64,000 bases of DNA from Anaspis maculata (GCA_949128115.1 OX421963.1:40593979-40657978); one strand, 5' to 3'. Shown: positions 1 to 11,730, counted from the stretch's first letter. The notes: generated by a model not told the origin, from the letters alone. Program-made: numbers and translations.

Positions 1-623
1 CTTGTCGGACCTTTTTGACAGCAGACAGCTTTGACGTGGTTGCATTGTTACTTGTTTTGATATTTCTTTCTCGTGCATTTGTTTGTTGCAATGGGCAACT
101 GCAAAATGGTCGACAATTTGACGGTTGACAGAATGACGGCAGCGAAAAGTGACGGGTTTTTGTCGGCACAAGCGCCATCTAGTGAGATGTTCGCCAACTA
201 AGTCGAGTCCAACAAGAACTTCACATTCCGCTGCGGCGCTACATGTCATGCAGGTAGCCCATACTCAAGTGGTTCCCATTCCTAATCGCTAAGTTCAGTG
301 GCGCCTCTGTCGACGGACACTCGGTGTTGCTGCAGGTTGCTTCATTGTTCACAGTGGAGAAAGGAAGAAACGTATTTAGAGCATTACAGGCATGAGAAGA
401 AACTAAAAAGCGATCTTCTAAATCAAAACAACTAGCGAGCAGCGAGCGTAAAATAAGTTGAATCGTAAATAAATATGGACCAACACCCTTCAGGCAGATA
501 ACTATATGGAAAGTTTGAGAGTTCGTCCACCATCTGCTAGGTTCGCTAGCGGCAACAGCGCTTAGATATTCAGCCAGCCCAGCCAGAAACTTCTATAGCG
601 GTTCATCACCTTACTATTCGCTA
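1..623. other. No gene recognised; CTCF-like core site
   Basis: I see no convincing coding exon here. A short ATG frame at about 91 runs some 36 codons and matches nothing I know. The 13-base string GCGCCATCTAGTG at 172-184 reads on the minus strand as CACTAGATGGCGC, close to the insect CTCF core as I remember it. One short match is weak evidence. The stretch may be an upstream intron or flank of the ATF7IP-like gene. Confidence 0.3.
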
Positions 624-856
624 TGTGCATTCAGTCGAGTAGCGACATCTCGCAGCCGAAAACAACACAAATAGGCATCCTTCAGTTTCGTAAACCATCA
701 CTTTGAGCGCTGATGTCGACTCCTCCCGACGAACGCACATAGCGGAATCACCATGCGCATTCAGTCGAGTAGCGACATCTAGCTACCGAAAACAAAACAA
801 ATTCAGTTTCGTAAATCGTCACTTTGAGCGCAGATGTCGACTCCTCCCACTTTGAC
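624..856. repeat. Two-copy tandem repeat, ~126 bp period
   Basis: The block starting GTGCATTCAGTCGAGTAG at 624 recurs as GCGCATTCAGTCGAGTAG at 753. Both copies run through a shared 'TCAGTTTCGTAAA' and 'GATGTCGACTCCTCCC' segment. The second copy lacks a short stretch before the TTCAGTTTCG motif. No coding potential is seen. Confidence 0.8.
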
Positions 857-1287
857 CCGAGCTTTGACCTCCTATCTTTCTGTAAACGATCGCATGTAAA
901 TTCCACCTTGAATAAACCCCTCGATGAATTCTGATTAACTAGTAAAGCATAGTAGAGTTGAATGCTTGGAGTGTTCGCATCACACCGGCGTGCGTATTGT
1001 GTTATGCGAACACTTCGACCTATCCTTCGGTAGACGATAGCATTTAAATTTGCTCTCCACTGACCATCTCGACATTAGGATTGATATTTACATGAAATAC
1101 TTTGAAATACTTTTCTAATACATACATCTGTTGTTAATTCCAAAAGCTCGCAGGGCGTTGTCTGCCTGCACAGAACTCTCAACCAAATGTCACTGTGTAT
1201 GCCTGATTGACAATTTGTGCATTTCCCATTAAGGAAGTCGCATACCAAATTTGAATTTCTTATTTTCAAAATAAAGGTGCCAGTATA

Positions 1288-2671
1288 GTGCGGGCGCTAA
1301 GAGCCAAAATCGGGATGAACCTTGCAAATGGTGATGAGAGCAGAGGTGGAGCCACGCCGAATTTTTACCGGAAGGGGGCTCGGGGGGCTCCTGAAAGTTG
1401 AAGGTGCTAGGGCTCCCACCATACCGCTTATCAGTTCGTTTTATCAATTAAAAAGGAAACTCATGAATATATCGTAAAAATTGACGACGTTTATCGCCTT
1501 GTCCCGGGAATTTTTCATTATGAAAAAAAATAAGTTCTTCGGCAGAACACACAAATTGGTTTTATTTTATTTTCACCTACAAAGAATTAATAAGGAGATG
1601 TGCAACACGTTGATTCCCACAAATTTGTATCCTCTGAATTCGTTTGTGGAGTCAAAATTTTGATGGTGTATCTTCTTGAAGAGAGGCATTCCAAAGAGTA
1701 ACCTATTTTCAACACTAAGTTCAAACAGAATTTTTTTAATGTTCTGATTCGAATTTACTGAATTCCTTCCAGCAATGCATACCATGAACCCTTCTTTGGA
1801 AGTACCGCGTGTGATTGAACGTGGAGTAAGTCCTGGAACACTATCAGAATTTTTCTTCTGTGATGCTATTATCCACTTTCGACCGGGGCAATTAGGTTCC
1901 TACACAGCATGCGCGGAGTGTATACACGATGCAGGGTATTTTCTCGGTTCAGTCAAATTTTTTATGATTGAAATTGTGTCATAATATTGAAATAACGTGT
2001 ATACACTCCGCGCATGCTGTGTAGGAACCTAATTGCCCCGGTCGAGAGTGGATAGTAGCATCACAGAAGAAAAATTCTGATAGTGTTTCAGGACTTACTC
2101 CACGTTCAATCGCACGCGGTACTTTCAAAGAACGGTTCGGGGTATGCATTCCTGGAAGGAATTCAGTTATTTCGATCCAGAACATTGAAAAAATTCTGTT
2201 TGAACTTGGTGTTGAAAATAGCTTACTCTTTGGAATGCCCCTCTTCAAGAAGATACACCATCAAAATTTTGACTTCACAAACGAATTCAGAGGATACGAA
2301 TTTGTGGGAATCAAGGTGATGCACATCTCCTTATTAATTCTTTGTAGGTGAAAATAAAATAAAACCAATTTGTGTGTTCTGCCGAAGAACTAATTTTTTT
2401 TTATCATGAAAAATTCCCGGGACAAGGCGATAAACGTCGTCAATTTTTACAATATATTCATGAGTTCCCTTTTTAATTGATAAAACGAACTGATGAGCGG
2501 TTTGGTGGGAGCCCTAGCACCTTCAACTTTCAGGAGCCCCCCAAGCCCCCTTCCGGTGAAAATTCGGCGTGGCTCCACCTCTTATATAAGAGAGGTGCTC
2601 ATTCTGAATATGTGTACCGAATTTCATGCTTTCATCACCATTTGCAAGGTTCATTCACCTTGTGCCCCCAC
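1288..2671. mobile_element. Long palindromic (fold-back) DNA element, TA-flanked
   Basis: The two halves are reverse complements of each other, with the centre near 1980. The left arm (GTGCGGGCGC... from 1288) pairs with the right arm (...GTGCCCCCAC to 2671). TA dinucleotides at 1286-1287 and 2672-2673 flank the element, as expected for a Tc1/mariner-type target duplication. The arms are several hundred bases long and differ by small indels, for example an extra ~45 bases near 2585-2630. Open frames inside are mirror images of each other, not genes. It looks like a non-autonomous fold-back element of about 1.4 kb. Confidence 0.85.
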
Positions 2672-2673
2672 TA

Positions 2674-3041
2674 GTAGTAATTTCTATTTACTAACCTTGT
2701 TTTTCACTGGTATCAGAAAACCCCTTAATCTAGATCAGGGCAGAATATTTATTTGCCTATCACTCTTTTTGCCGTAACGACAATGATAATGACAAATTGA
2801 AATTTCATTAGTGGTATATCGTCGAATTTCTGCCTTATTCCTCATTACCTCATTCTTCGACAATGAACTTGTCATGCTATTCTCTACCGGACCACTTCTA
2901 AGAGTTCTGTACAGGGTGTTATCAAGGTTATCAAGTCGTGTTTTTTGGCTCAGCTTTGGTGCGAATGCTCTATTTTCATGGCCACCGTGTAATTTTATTC
3001 AGAATCATGTCTTATGATAACAATTTCCAGCTCTAGACTCT
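2674..3041. other. Unique-looking non-coding stretch
   Basis: AT-rich sequence between the palindrome and the tandem duplication. No repeat, coding exon or RNA gene is recognised. Confidence 0.4.
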
Positions 3042-4139
3042 TTCTTGAATTTTTATTTTATGACTTCTCAATCTTCAAATTCACCTCAAATGTAAAATGG
3101 TGCATCAATGTAATTTTCATCAAAAACCTTGTATAACTGGTTAAAAGAAAAATCTAACTTTTTATTTAGGCACAAACATAGGACCGGTACTCATTACAAT
3201 TTAATAATTCTTGAACTCTTGAGCTCCACCCAACTGCCTGACATCTCCGTGGTATGTTTTCCTTTTATTCTCGCGTCCATTCTTCATGTGAGAAGTCAGT
3301 CCAACCTCTTCATAGTCCTTGCTGGTGTCTCTCTATCTGACAAGTTCCACTGCAGAGGGTCCTACACGGGTTCAATGGGGCTCATGTCAGGCAACATGAC
3401 CGGCCGTCTTACACGGGTTCAATGGGGCTCATGTCAGGCAACATGACCGGCCATACTATGTGCCTGATGTTGTTCCTTTCAAAAAACTTGTTTACTACCG
3501 CGGCTTGGTTCAGTCGAGCATTATCTTCCATGAATGATGATTACTACTCAAAATTGCTAGACTGATGTTGAAATCACAAGTTCTTCTTGAATTTTTATTT
3601 TATGACTTCTCAATCTTCAAATTCACCTCAAATGTAAAATGGTGCATCAATGTAATTTTCATCAAAAACCTTGTATAACTGGTTAAAAGAAAAATCTAAC
3701 TTTTTATTTAGGCACAAACATAGGACCGGTACTCATTACAATTTAATAATTCTTGAACTCTTGAGCTCCACCCAACTGCCTGACATCTCCGTGGTATGTT
3801 TTTAATGCAATGATTTCCTTTTATTCTCGCGTCCATTCTTCATGTAAGAAGTCAGTCCAACCTCTTCATAGTCCTTGCTGGTGTCTCTCTATCTGACAAG
3901 TTCCACTGCAGAAGGTCCTACACGGGTTCAATGGGGCTCATGTCAGGCAACATGACCGGCCGTCTTACACGGGTTCAATGGGGCTCATGTCAGGCAACAT
4001 GACCGGCCATACTATGTGCCTGATGTTGTTCCTTTCAAAAAACTCGTTTACTACCGCGGCTTGGTTCAGTCGAGCATTATCTTCCATGAATGATGATTAC
4101 TACTCAAAATTGCTAGACTGATGTTGAAATCACAAGTTC
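3042..4139. repeat. Recent tandem duplication (~542/555 bp) with nested 47-bp repeats
   Basis: Copy 1 (3042-3583) and copy 2 (3584-about 4139) are nearly identical. They differ mainly by a ~13-base insertion in copy 2 after 'GTGGTATGTTT' and a few substitutions. Inside each copy, a 47-bp unit beginning TACACGGGTTCAATGGGG is itself present twice (3363 and 3410; 3919 and 3966). The high identity points to a young duplication, or to an assembly duplication. An open frame across copy 1 has no recognisable product. Confidence 0.9.
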
Positions 4140-4720
4140 TGATCCCTTGCAGGGCTAAAAAATCACTACACATCTCTTCGCATAAATGGGGTCATATTTA
4201 TTCCAAGATTGGGAAGAGGCGGAGCCTCGGGTGAAGCAAGAATTCCGAAAAGGAATTTACATGTCTTCATGAGATAAGGCATTGCATGTCTGTTGTTGAA
4301 ATAATGACTTTTGCATCTGTTTGACTAATAATATTGGATATAATAATTGTAAGAGTTGTCATAACAGCCAAAACCACATTTACAGAAAAAAATTAGGCCA
4401 TAAATTAATTCTTATTCCTTTCTATTTGAGCCCTCTAGATGCGAAATTGTGTTCAACACAGTTCAACATTCAACATAAATTCGAAAATTGAAATTTGGTG
4501 TGTTGAAAATACTATAGTAACTACCTGCATCAAAATCTGTTCATTAGAATATTTTTCCCGTTCAAATAACAGGCCTTTGTTTCTTCTCAAAAATAATCAA
4601 CAGAAAAAAAACTGAGTTTTGCATCTAGAGGACTTATTTCTATTATTATCATCATATGAGAATGTTTCAAGTTTGTTGTTGAGATAGACCTATGAAATTG
4701 AACTTCTGTAATATTTACAG
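4140..4720. other. Intron upstream of the ATF7IP-like exon
   Basis: Non-coding AT-rich sequence ending in ATATTTACAG, the acceptor of the next exon. Stop codons close all frames just before the acceptor. No repeats were recognised. Confidence 0.5.
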
Positions 4721-5355
4721 TTCCTAGCGAAAACAGGAAGCGATCCTTGCCAGATGACGATGTCGATGAAAGTTCTCCAAAGAGAACAAAAACGGACGAG
4801 CCCGCTGTACCGCCGCTGACTGAGGAAGAGATAGCCGAACGGAAGAGGATAAAGTCTTTGACGTCTCTGGCTGACTTCATGCGGAAGAAGACTTCTGCGA
4901 AATTGTCTATGTCGGATCTCGAAGAGTTCTGCTTGCAGAAAGTCTGTGAAGCCATAGTGCACAAAAGTGACGTCGGGGACGTTCACCACCAATTGAAAGT
5001 CCAAGAGCACCTCATTGATTCGATGCGCAAAGAGATACAGCAGCTATCTAAACAGGCACGCGATCTCGAGATCGTCAACAAAAAACTGACCAATGACTTG
5101 AAAGCGGCGCAAGGCACACTTCAGAAACCACTGCAGCCTTTGAAGATTACCAGATCCGTGGGGCTGCAAGTCAAGTTCACGCCTGGGAACGACCATCATT
5201 ACGGGACGAAGCGGGTCAAACACTCCAATTCGGCCGCGATGCCCGCAAAACCTGCGGGTAACGTCACGCCAACCAAGACGCCAGCCAAGCCGCCAACCAA
5301 GACGCCTACTAAGGTGCCCCCACTCAGGGTAGCTCCGACTACACCCCCACGACAG
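4721..5355 (+). CDS. ATF7IP/Windei-like protein, coiled-coil exon
   Basis: First visible coding exon of a homologue of ATF7IP (MCAF1; Windei in flies), the nuclear cofactor that stabilises the H3K9 methyltransferase SETDB1. It begins after acceptor ATTTACAG (two bases, then codons from 4723) and ends at donor GACAG|GTTAGT, giving 211 codons with phase 0 at the end. It holds a basic KRTKTDE stretch, then a charged, probably coiled-coil region (about residues 40-130, with LTEEEIAERKRIKSL and DLEIVNKKLTNDLKAAQ) that corresponds to the conserved SETDB1-binding part of the family, then a Thr/Pro/Lys-rich tail. No start codon is required because the intron phase implies upstream coding exons, which I do not find in the window. 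Family assignment rests mainly on agreement with the next two exons. Confidence 0.8.
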
Positions 5356-5598
5356 GTTAGTGGAATAATGTCTAGGTCTATTATCATCCATTCCTCTTCA
5401 GTTTATCTTGTTAGACATATCGCAGTTTGCATTTTACATCCAAAATTCTAGCAGCCAGTCGCTAGGCATACACAATTATTTTTGTAAAACCGATTGGGTT
5501 CCTAATGACTTTGCTTTTTCTTTGATGCATAAATAATTCAAGCCCATTTCTTCCTGTTCCATATTTTCAAGATCTTGACTTTGATGTTGCCGTTTCAG

Positions 5599-6019
5599 GT
5601 GCAGCAGTTGCAGCCGAAGCCTGCTACGCCCTTACTGTCCCAAGCATTACAAAGCAATCCCAAGAGGCCGGCTCCAAATAATCAAGGCAACGTCGTCCCC
5701 AAGGTGGTGACAACCAAACCGGCGGAGAACAAACCATCGCCCGGAGTGATAGATTTGACTGATGAAGACGAACGAAAGGACAAGAACAACAGGATCACAC
5801 CCACCAAAGCAATACCATTGCGCACCACCAACCAAACTTTACGCACCGTCAACACTCCACAAGGAATTCGGCTGACGACAGCCGGCCCACAAGGAAAAGT
5901 CCCTATGAACTCCGTCGTCACAACAAATGCCACCCCCATGCTGTATGTTGTGTCTTCAGGACAAGGCGGTGTTCCTCAGAAACACGTGCTAGTCAATTTT
6001 CAACCCAATGGCATGCTGG
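5599..6019 (+). CDS. ATF7IP/Windei-like protein, SUMO-interacting-motif exon
   Basis: Second visible exon. The acceptor is GCCGTTTCAG and the donor GCTGG|GTAAGG; it starts in phase 0 (joining the previous exon without loss) and ends with one leftover base. The low-complexity Pro/Gln/Asn/Lys-rich protein contains VIDLTDEDE encoded at 5746-5772. This is a textbook SUMO-interacting motif, a hydrophobic core followed by acidic residues. ATF7IP proteins carry such a motif to bind SUMOylated chromatin factors. The frame runs past the donor to a stop near 6259, but that extension looks like intron. Confidence 0.8.
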
Positions 6020-7034
6020 GTAAGGGTAAATACGACCGAATGTACAGTTCAGAAGCAGTTTTCCCCGTTACAAATTATTGCTTACATTGGTATCGTCACA
6101 GAATAGTTGTATCACTGAACTTCAACCAATCAAGCTTAAGCAAGTGGGATTCACTTTTGATCCAACATGGAGAGAAAAAGATCTATTTTATTGAAAAACA
6201 TTCCTTTTTGGCTAGGAAGTTGCCTCAACTAAAATCCATGGAAACGAGAGGTCACTGGTAACCAGTGATAAAATACTGTGTTCCTTTTATCATATTCTGA
6301 ACTGAGAATTTTCACTTCAATTGTTGGTTGTCTCTCTCTCTCATGCTCTCATGCGATTCTCGCTTTTTCTCTCTCTCTAACTGAAGTGAGATTATCTGAG
6401 ATTTCGTGAATAAGGAATGTGGGTAATATGGTAATGGTAACATACTGTGATAGTCGTCTTCCTAATTGTCCTTCGTTATTAAGAAACTGGTGTGTTCTGC
6501 GCTGACATTAGTTTTCACTCTGGCCGCTCTAGCAACGGCGCCGACTGCGGCCAGGCACCCCGCTTGACCAGCCAAGCTAGCCCGCCAAGGGAAGAAGTAA
6601 CATATTTCAAAAAATACTTGATAAAGTCAAGTATTCAGAATATCCTGACGAATTGGGTTGGTTTGAACGTTTGAACAAAAACTATATTTGACCAAAAAAA
6701 TATAAATTTAGGATACATATTTGCATATTTCCATTACCATTTGAACAATAATAGGAACCTGAAAGTCACTTTAAGACTAGTACTGGAGTACTGGACAATA
6801 AAATAATTGAAAAAAATCAACGTGGGGAATGGTTTGGGCATAATGGCTATGGCTATGTGCAGACTATCCCATAGTAGCAATCTTTCAAAAAAAGTTATTC
6901 AAATCTAAACTGAAACAGATTGTTTGTCAATGTTTTTAACCACAGGACGCCATTTCTGGATACCACTATGAGCAAAACATTTGTAGCAGATAACTTGCTT
7001 GTAAATTCCATCTCTAACAGCATGACTTTTTCAG
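6020..7034 (+). other. Intron of the ATF7IP-like gene
   Basis: Intron running from GTAAGG to the acceptor TTTTTCAG. It holds a CT-rich tract around 6330-6385 that resembles a segment near 56220-56275, and a GC-rich patch around 6520-6595 of unknown nature. A second possible acceptor (AACCACAG before 6946) does not keep the reading frame, whereas 7035 does. Confidence 0.6.
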
Positions 7035-7534
7035 CTTCTACTGTGAACGGTTCCGCCGTGTCTATGCTCCCTAAGCAAGGCAACACCATCCAGCTGAAGA
7101 CTCTGTCTGCAGTGAAAACTCTGCAGCCGAAGGTGGTGGCCAAGCCAGCACCTGCCAACAAGCACCCCGCGCCGCTACCCCCGCCGCCGCCTGTCCGAGG
7201 CGCCGTGGACAAGACCCTAAAACAGGTCCCGCCCAAACCTCACCTGACCATAAGAAAGACTGATACCGGCATCATACTCCAGTGGAAGATGCCGTACGAC
7301 TTGGACTTGTACGAAATCATAGCAAGTTACCAGCTATATGCCTACCAAGAGACTAGTGCGCCGCCCAGCACCGACATGTGGCGGAGGGTCGGTGACGTCA
7401 AGGCCCTCGCGTTGCCGATGGCTTGCACTTTGACTCAGTTTGCAGACAAGAACAAATACTACTTCGCGGTTCGGCCAGTAGATATCCATAAAAGGATCGG
7501 TTCGTTCAGTGATCCAGAGGAAATTTCCTTGTAA
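7035..7534 (+). CDS. ATF7IP/Windei-like protein, C-terminal fibronectin-III exon
   Basis: Terminal coding exon: two bases complete the codon split by the preceding phase-1 donor, then 165 residues to the TAA at 7532. After a linker with a run of prolines comes a domain of about 100 residues starting PPKPHLTIRKTDTGIILQW and including YEIIASYQLYAYQE and KYYFAVRPVD, ending at IGSFSDPEEISL. This is the fibronectin type III domain found at the C-terminus of ATF7IP, ATF7IP2 and Windei, which contacts chromatin partners such as MBD1 in vertebrates. It is the strongest evidence for the family. The protein ends right after the domain, as in the relatives. Confidence 0.88.
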
Positions 7535-8567
7535 ATTTATCATCAGCTGTCACTACCTATGTATGTTTCGTAAACTAATTTAATTTATATGTTTTATGTG
7601 CAGTAAGATTGAGTGCGATGAAACTGAACCTTGAATAGTTTATAAATGTGTAAATTATAAAAGAAGAGTTATTGTAGTTTTTTATATTAGTGATTCCCTT
7701 TTTTTAAATACCCACCTGCTTAACCTTGAACCTTCAGCAGAATTGTGTGAGACTGATGATACACTCTTTAGAGAATTTCTTGGAGAAATAGGCGCCAACT
7801 ATCTCTTCTTTCATTAAGCCTACTGATATGGGTTATCTCTCTAAGTTTTAAAAATTTAGAGTCTTGCGATGTTCATTTTTTGACGTCCATGTTTAACTTG
7901 AAGGTATAGTGGTTGGTGTCATTCAAACTGTTCCTTAGATTGTGACCAGTAAGAATCGCGATTTCGCGATCTATTGTGGAGAGCTGAGAGCCGCGAAGGG
8001 GCAGCGGGAGGGGAGGTAGAATGTGCTGCGTGTTTTGCTCAGTTTGTTTCTGATCTTGCAGTTTCCTTATATTCTTGTGATTACGTATTGAAGTATAGCG
8101 TTGGTGACGCAGGAGTAGTCAGTTAGTAAGTAATTTTGATAAGGTGATATTTTGTGCGAGAACTGTGAAGTAAAGACTGCAATTACACGACATGTATTTA
8201 TTTAGTGTTTTTTATTAGGTAGGTACTTGGGTTAGCACAAATGACGACGAGGAGAAAATGGCGAGGATTAAATTCTACATAAGTCGTTGGTCAAATTTGA
8301 CGCTAATGGGGTGGATAAATTTTATCTAGGATCAAATTCCACAAAAGTCGTTGATTAGATTCAACGTCATCTCCCTACCAAGGGTTTGCTGAACCCCTGT
8401 GTGTTCCAAGTTCCAACACGGGTAGGGATTTTCAACGACCACCAACATCGCATGGGGTCGGCACCATCATTCCTATTTTACGTGCTATGCGACACACGGC
8501 GCATCTTGCATTTAGCAAGTGTTGTATATTGACCAATTTATTGTTATTATTTATTGTTTTATTATTA
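7535..8567. other. 3'UTR and intergenic sequence
   Basis: The ATF7IP-like 3'UTR must begin here. I find no clear AATAAA within 200 bases of the stop, though TATAAA-like strings occur near 7640. The rest is non-coding with no recognisable gene. Confidence 0.4.
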
Positions 8568-9500
8568 CACACATCAAAAGAATCTAGGGGACAAACAAAT
8601 TCAGACGATTTCTAAAGTCCTCATAACTTTTATTCCCGTCAGCGATTTCATTTTGGTTTTCAGTGTTCGATGGCTCAATCTTTCTTCATGCCTGGATCAC
8701 GTCAAATACGAACAATGTTTTATAAGGTTGCTACAGGGTGATCAATGGAACAGTGTGAAATTGCCAAAAGTTCAGTACGAGCGCGATTTCCCAAAAAAAA
8801 ATGCATGTATTTTAATAGCACAATCGAGAGCACAATTATGAAGATCAGTGTTTCAGCTACAGTTACGTTTTTGAATTTAAAAAATCGAAGGTGAAAGGCT
8901 AAAGATATTGATCATTTTATGCGCCTTATTGAACTTCCACAAAAGAAAAGAGTATGATCCGATTTTATTGAAACTTGGAACACACTCATGTCTGGTTCAA
9001 GTAATTGGAATTTCAAGGTCAAATGTCACTTTCGATCACTTTCGAGCCGCTATATTGAACATTTTACACGAGATTTTACATAAATGATTCGATTTGAATG
9101 AAACTTAACACACTAGAATCGAATCATTTACATAAAACTTCAATGTGGCGGCTTGAAAGTGACCGAAAAAGACATTTGACCTTGAAATTCTAATTACCTG
9201 GACCAGACATGAGTGTGATCCGAGTTTTAATGAAATCGGATCACTTTCTTGGAAGTTCAACATGGCGGCACAAAATGATCAATATCTTTGGCAATTTACC
9301 TTCGATTTCCAAAATTCAAAAACGTTACTGGAGCTGAATCACCAGTCTTTATAACTGTGCTATTGGAATGCATGAAATTTTTTGTTTGGAAATCGCGCTT
9401 GTACTGTACTTTTGGCAATTTTACATTGTTCAATTGATCACCCTGTAGAATCTTAAAAATCGTCTGAATTTGTTTGTCCCCTAGATTCTTTTGATGTGTG
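8568..9500. mobile_element. Palindromic element, TA-flanked, with insertion in left arm
   Basis: The left end CACACATCAAAAGAATCTAG and the right end CTAGATTCTTTTGATGTGTG are inverted, and TA lies on both sides (8566-8567 and 9501-9502). Arms of about 420 bases meet near 9080. The left arm has about 100 extra bases around 8622-8724 absent from the right arm. Both arms carry 'CTACAGGGTGATCAA', a string common to several repeats in this window. There is no transposase, so it is non-autonomous. Confidence 0.85.
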
Positions 9501-9502
9501 TA

Positions 9503-9899
9503 CATTAGTGGTCTGCATACTAACAAAAGACACAAGTGTATTACTCGCTGCATACAATAACACCCACAACTCCCCTTTACCAGTACTTACCTAATACAAA
9601 CATAAAAATGTGAAACATCACTGAACAATATAGCTTCTCAAATGAGCTGGAGGAGGAGGACGTGTTTGCCTCTTCATCACTCGACGTTCACTTATAAAAA
9701 AAATAGTGTGGATGGCTCTACATCATCCCATTGAGGAACTTGGCCTGCAAAGCGGAAGGCTAGAGCTTCCGTTCGACGTTCACCTATAGGCCTATTATTT
9801 ACTTCACTTTCATTTGAATTTAATACATTAGACATCAACCCTTTAAAGGATAGGTAGTTCCGTTCCTCTAAGTGAAAGCTGTTGCGCCTTATAGCACAC
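9503..9899. other. Nothing recognised
   Basis: Non-coding spacer between the palindrome and the gypsy-like remnant. It could include the decayed end of that element, but no LTR pair was found. Confidence 0.3.
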
Positions 9900-9955
9900 T
9901 CCCTCTTTGTCTCTGACTCCCTCTACTGTCTTTTACCATGTACGACCTTGGCTCC

Positions 9956-10183
9956 CTACAAACTCCTACAACCTGTGCATGAGTGCACGCTCCCATCTCT
10001 CTCTTCTGAACCATTACAATCTTCTTCTTCGAACTCTTTCTCAGCGTGAGCGTTTTTATCATACTGACTCTTATAACTCTGTTGTTTTTGTATTAGAGTT
10101 TTTCGAACCTCAGTTCTATTAACTTTCCCCTGCAAAAGATTCTGCTTCAACGGCAATTTTGTTTTCAACTTTCTGTCCATCAT
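9956..10183 (-). pseudogene. Integrase C-terminal remnant of the gypsy-like element
   Basis: The frame begins with MMDRKLKTKLP and continues with a Lys/Gln-rich helix (QKQQSYKSQYDKNAHAE). This matches the pattern after the integrase core in gypsy elements, where a 'GRKLRTKLP'-type motif is followed by 'YY/YDK'. The upstream DDE core is absent. Confidence 0.7.
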
Positions 10184-10489
10184 TCATTAGTTGCGATCGA
10201 GGCTGCCAATACCGATGCACTCGATGAGGATGCACTGGACACAACTTGTTTCAACTTTTCAAAGGACTTGCCATATGCGCTTCATTCCGCACGAAATCAA
10301 TGTCTTTTTCAGCAAGTTTCTCAAGGGAGCAGTCAAATCTGCCAAATTTGTAGTAAAATTTCAGAAAAAAATTGAACATTATCCTCGACATTATCCCAAC
10401 AACCTCTGAGTTTTGTTTGTCGGCTCCGAGGTCGGTTCTTTCAGTTCTAACACAGCTCTTCCTTTTTTCTCATTAGGTTTTATATCTTT

Positions 10490-11128
10490 CTATTGAAAAT
10501 TCGAAACCCAGATATAGGTTATTTGTTTCTCCCTAAACTGAACTTTGTTTGGATTAAATCTCACATTCAGTTTTCGAGCCCTCTCCAACACTTTTTTCAA
10601 CGCCCTGTCATGCTCTTCCTTGGTTTGACCACAAATCAAAAGATCATCAACATAAACGAGAACATTGTCAATGTATGTAAAATAATTACTGTTAACTTTT
10701 TTAAAAAAATCCGGTGATAGATTTAAACAAAGAGGTAATCTCAAAAATTTATAATAACCAAATTGAGTGACAAACGTGCACAGCTTGCTGAACTCCGGCC
10801 CCAATTCAACATGATAAAAGCCATCCATTAAATCAAGGACAGTGAACCATCTCTTCCCACTTAATCTAGAACAAATTTCAGGAAAAGTTTGTATCAAACA
10901 ACGTTCATATTTGACACTCTCATTCGAATCAGTTGGATCCAAACAAATTCTCAACGAACTATTTGGATTTTCCACAATAACCATATCACTAGCCCACTCT
11001 ACTGCCCCTTCAATTCTCTCCATGATTCCCTGAATTTTCAAGTCACTCAATGTGAACTTCAACTTGCCACGAATTGACAAAGGCACCCTTCGAACAGGTC
11101 TAGCAACTGGTACTGCATCTGCTTTCAA
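10490..11128 (-). pseudogene. Gypsy-type reverse transcriptase remnant
   Basis: The 212-codon frame shows the gypsy RT pattern: RICLDPTDSNESVKYER, a degraded 'FTVLDLMDGFYHVEL' (normally LDLxxGFHQI), FGYYKFLRLPLCL (normally RLPFGL), and YVDDLLI, the catalytic YxDD box. The frame closes soon after 'VQFREKQITYIW'. A continuation in another frame (about 10400-10220) resembles the RT connection region. Substituted key positions and the broken frame indicate it is inactive. Confidence 0.85.
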
Positions 11129-11252
11129 TTCAATTTCACATTTTTCAGGTAGCTTACCAGACCAGTAAACAGATCCTTATTTGATTCAACAATTTTTTTT
11201 ACCATTTCAATTTCAAGTGCTCGACTGATTAAACCTAATTCAATACAGGAAT

Positions 11253-11522
11253 CTAGCCTATCAATGGCGTCCTATCTCCCTCAACAATAACAAGATTCAA
11301 AATTTGTTCAGAACCTTTACTTTTACATTTTAACTTGACCGTTCCAACTCGTTGCAACTTCGTGCCTTCAAACGCTTCAAGGATCATCCCTGTTTTTACA
11401 ATTTTGACATTCTTGTCAATTTTATTCAAAATTTCATGAGGTAAAATGTTTATTTCAGCACCTGTGTCCAACATGAATTTCACAGAAAAACCACCAACCT
11501 CAACGTTTTCATACCAGGCCAC
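11253..11522 (-). pseudogene. Retroviral-type aspartic protease remnant
   Basis: The frame contains VKFMLDTGAEINILP, the LDTGA active-site loop of retropepsin-like proteases, at about residue 15. A later hydrophobic stretch (LNLVIVEGDRTPLIG) fits the second half of the fold. It sits between the zinc knuckle and the RT, as in gypsy elements. Confidence 0.85.
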
Positions 11523-11626
11523 GGAATTTACGTATGTTTCTTGAGACTACTCTTTCTCACAATTGTTTCCACCACGAGCTGCTCGACGTCATCATTCTCT
11601 TGCTGATCTTCAAGCTCCTGGATTTA

Positions 11627-11730
11627 CTTGACACGACAAGCTACTTTGAAGTCATTCAGCCTTCCACACCTCTTGCATTCTTTCCCAAAGGCAGGACATT
11701 GATTGAGCCCGCACATGTGAAGGCGTTTTT
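11627..11730 (-). pseudogene. Gag zinc-knuckle remnant
   Basis: On the minus strand the frame reads CGLNQCPAFGKECKRCGRL followed by NDFKVAC. This is a CPAxGxxCxxC knuckle pair typical of the gag C-terminus of insect gypsy elements. The last position is D instead of the usual H before F. It is too short to have been scored as a gene and has no open reading frame upstream. Confidence 0.75.

Noticed and set aside
1229..2777. Overlapping open frames of 60-94 codons on both strands
   Set aside because: They are mirror translations of the two arms of the palindrome at 1288-2671 and have no protein resemblance.
3129..3446. 105-codon open frame
   Set aside because: It lies in a tandem duplication, repeats itself through the 47-base doublet, and shows no domain.
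6920..7034. 5' extension of the fibronectin-III exon frame, with acceptor at 6946
   Set aside because: That start does not match the phase left by the previous exon; the acceptor before 7035 does.
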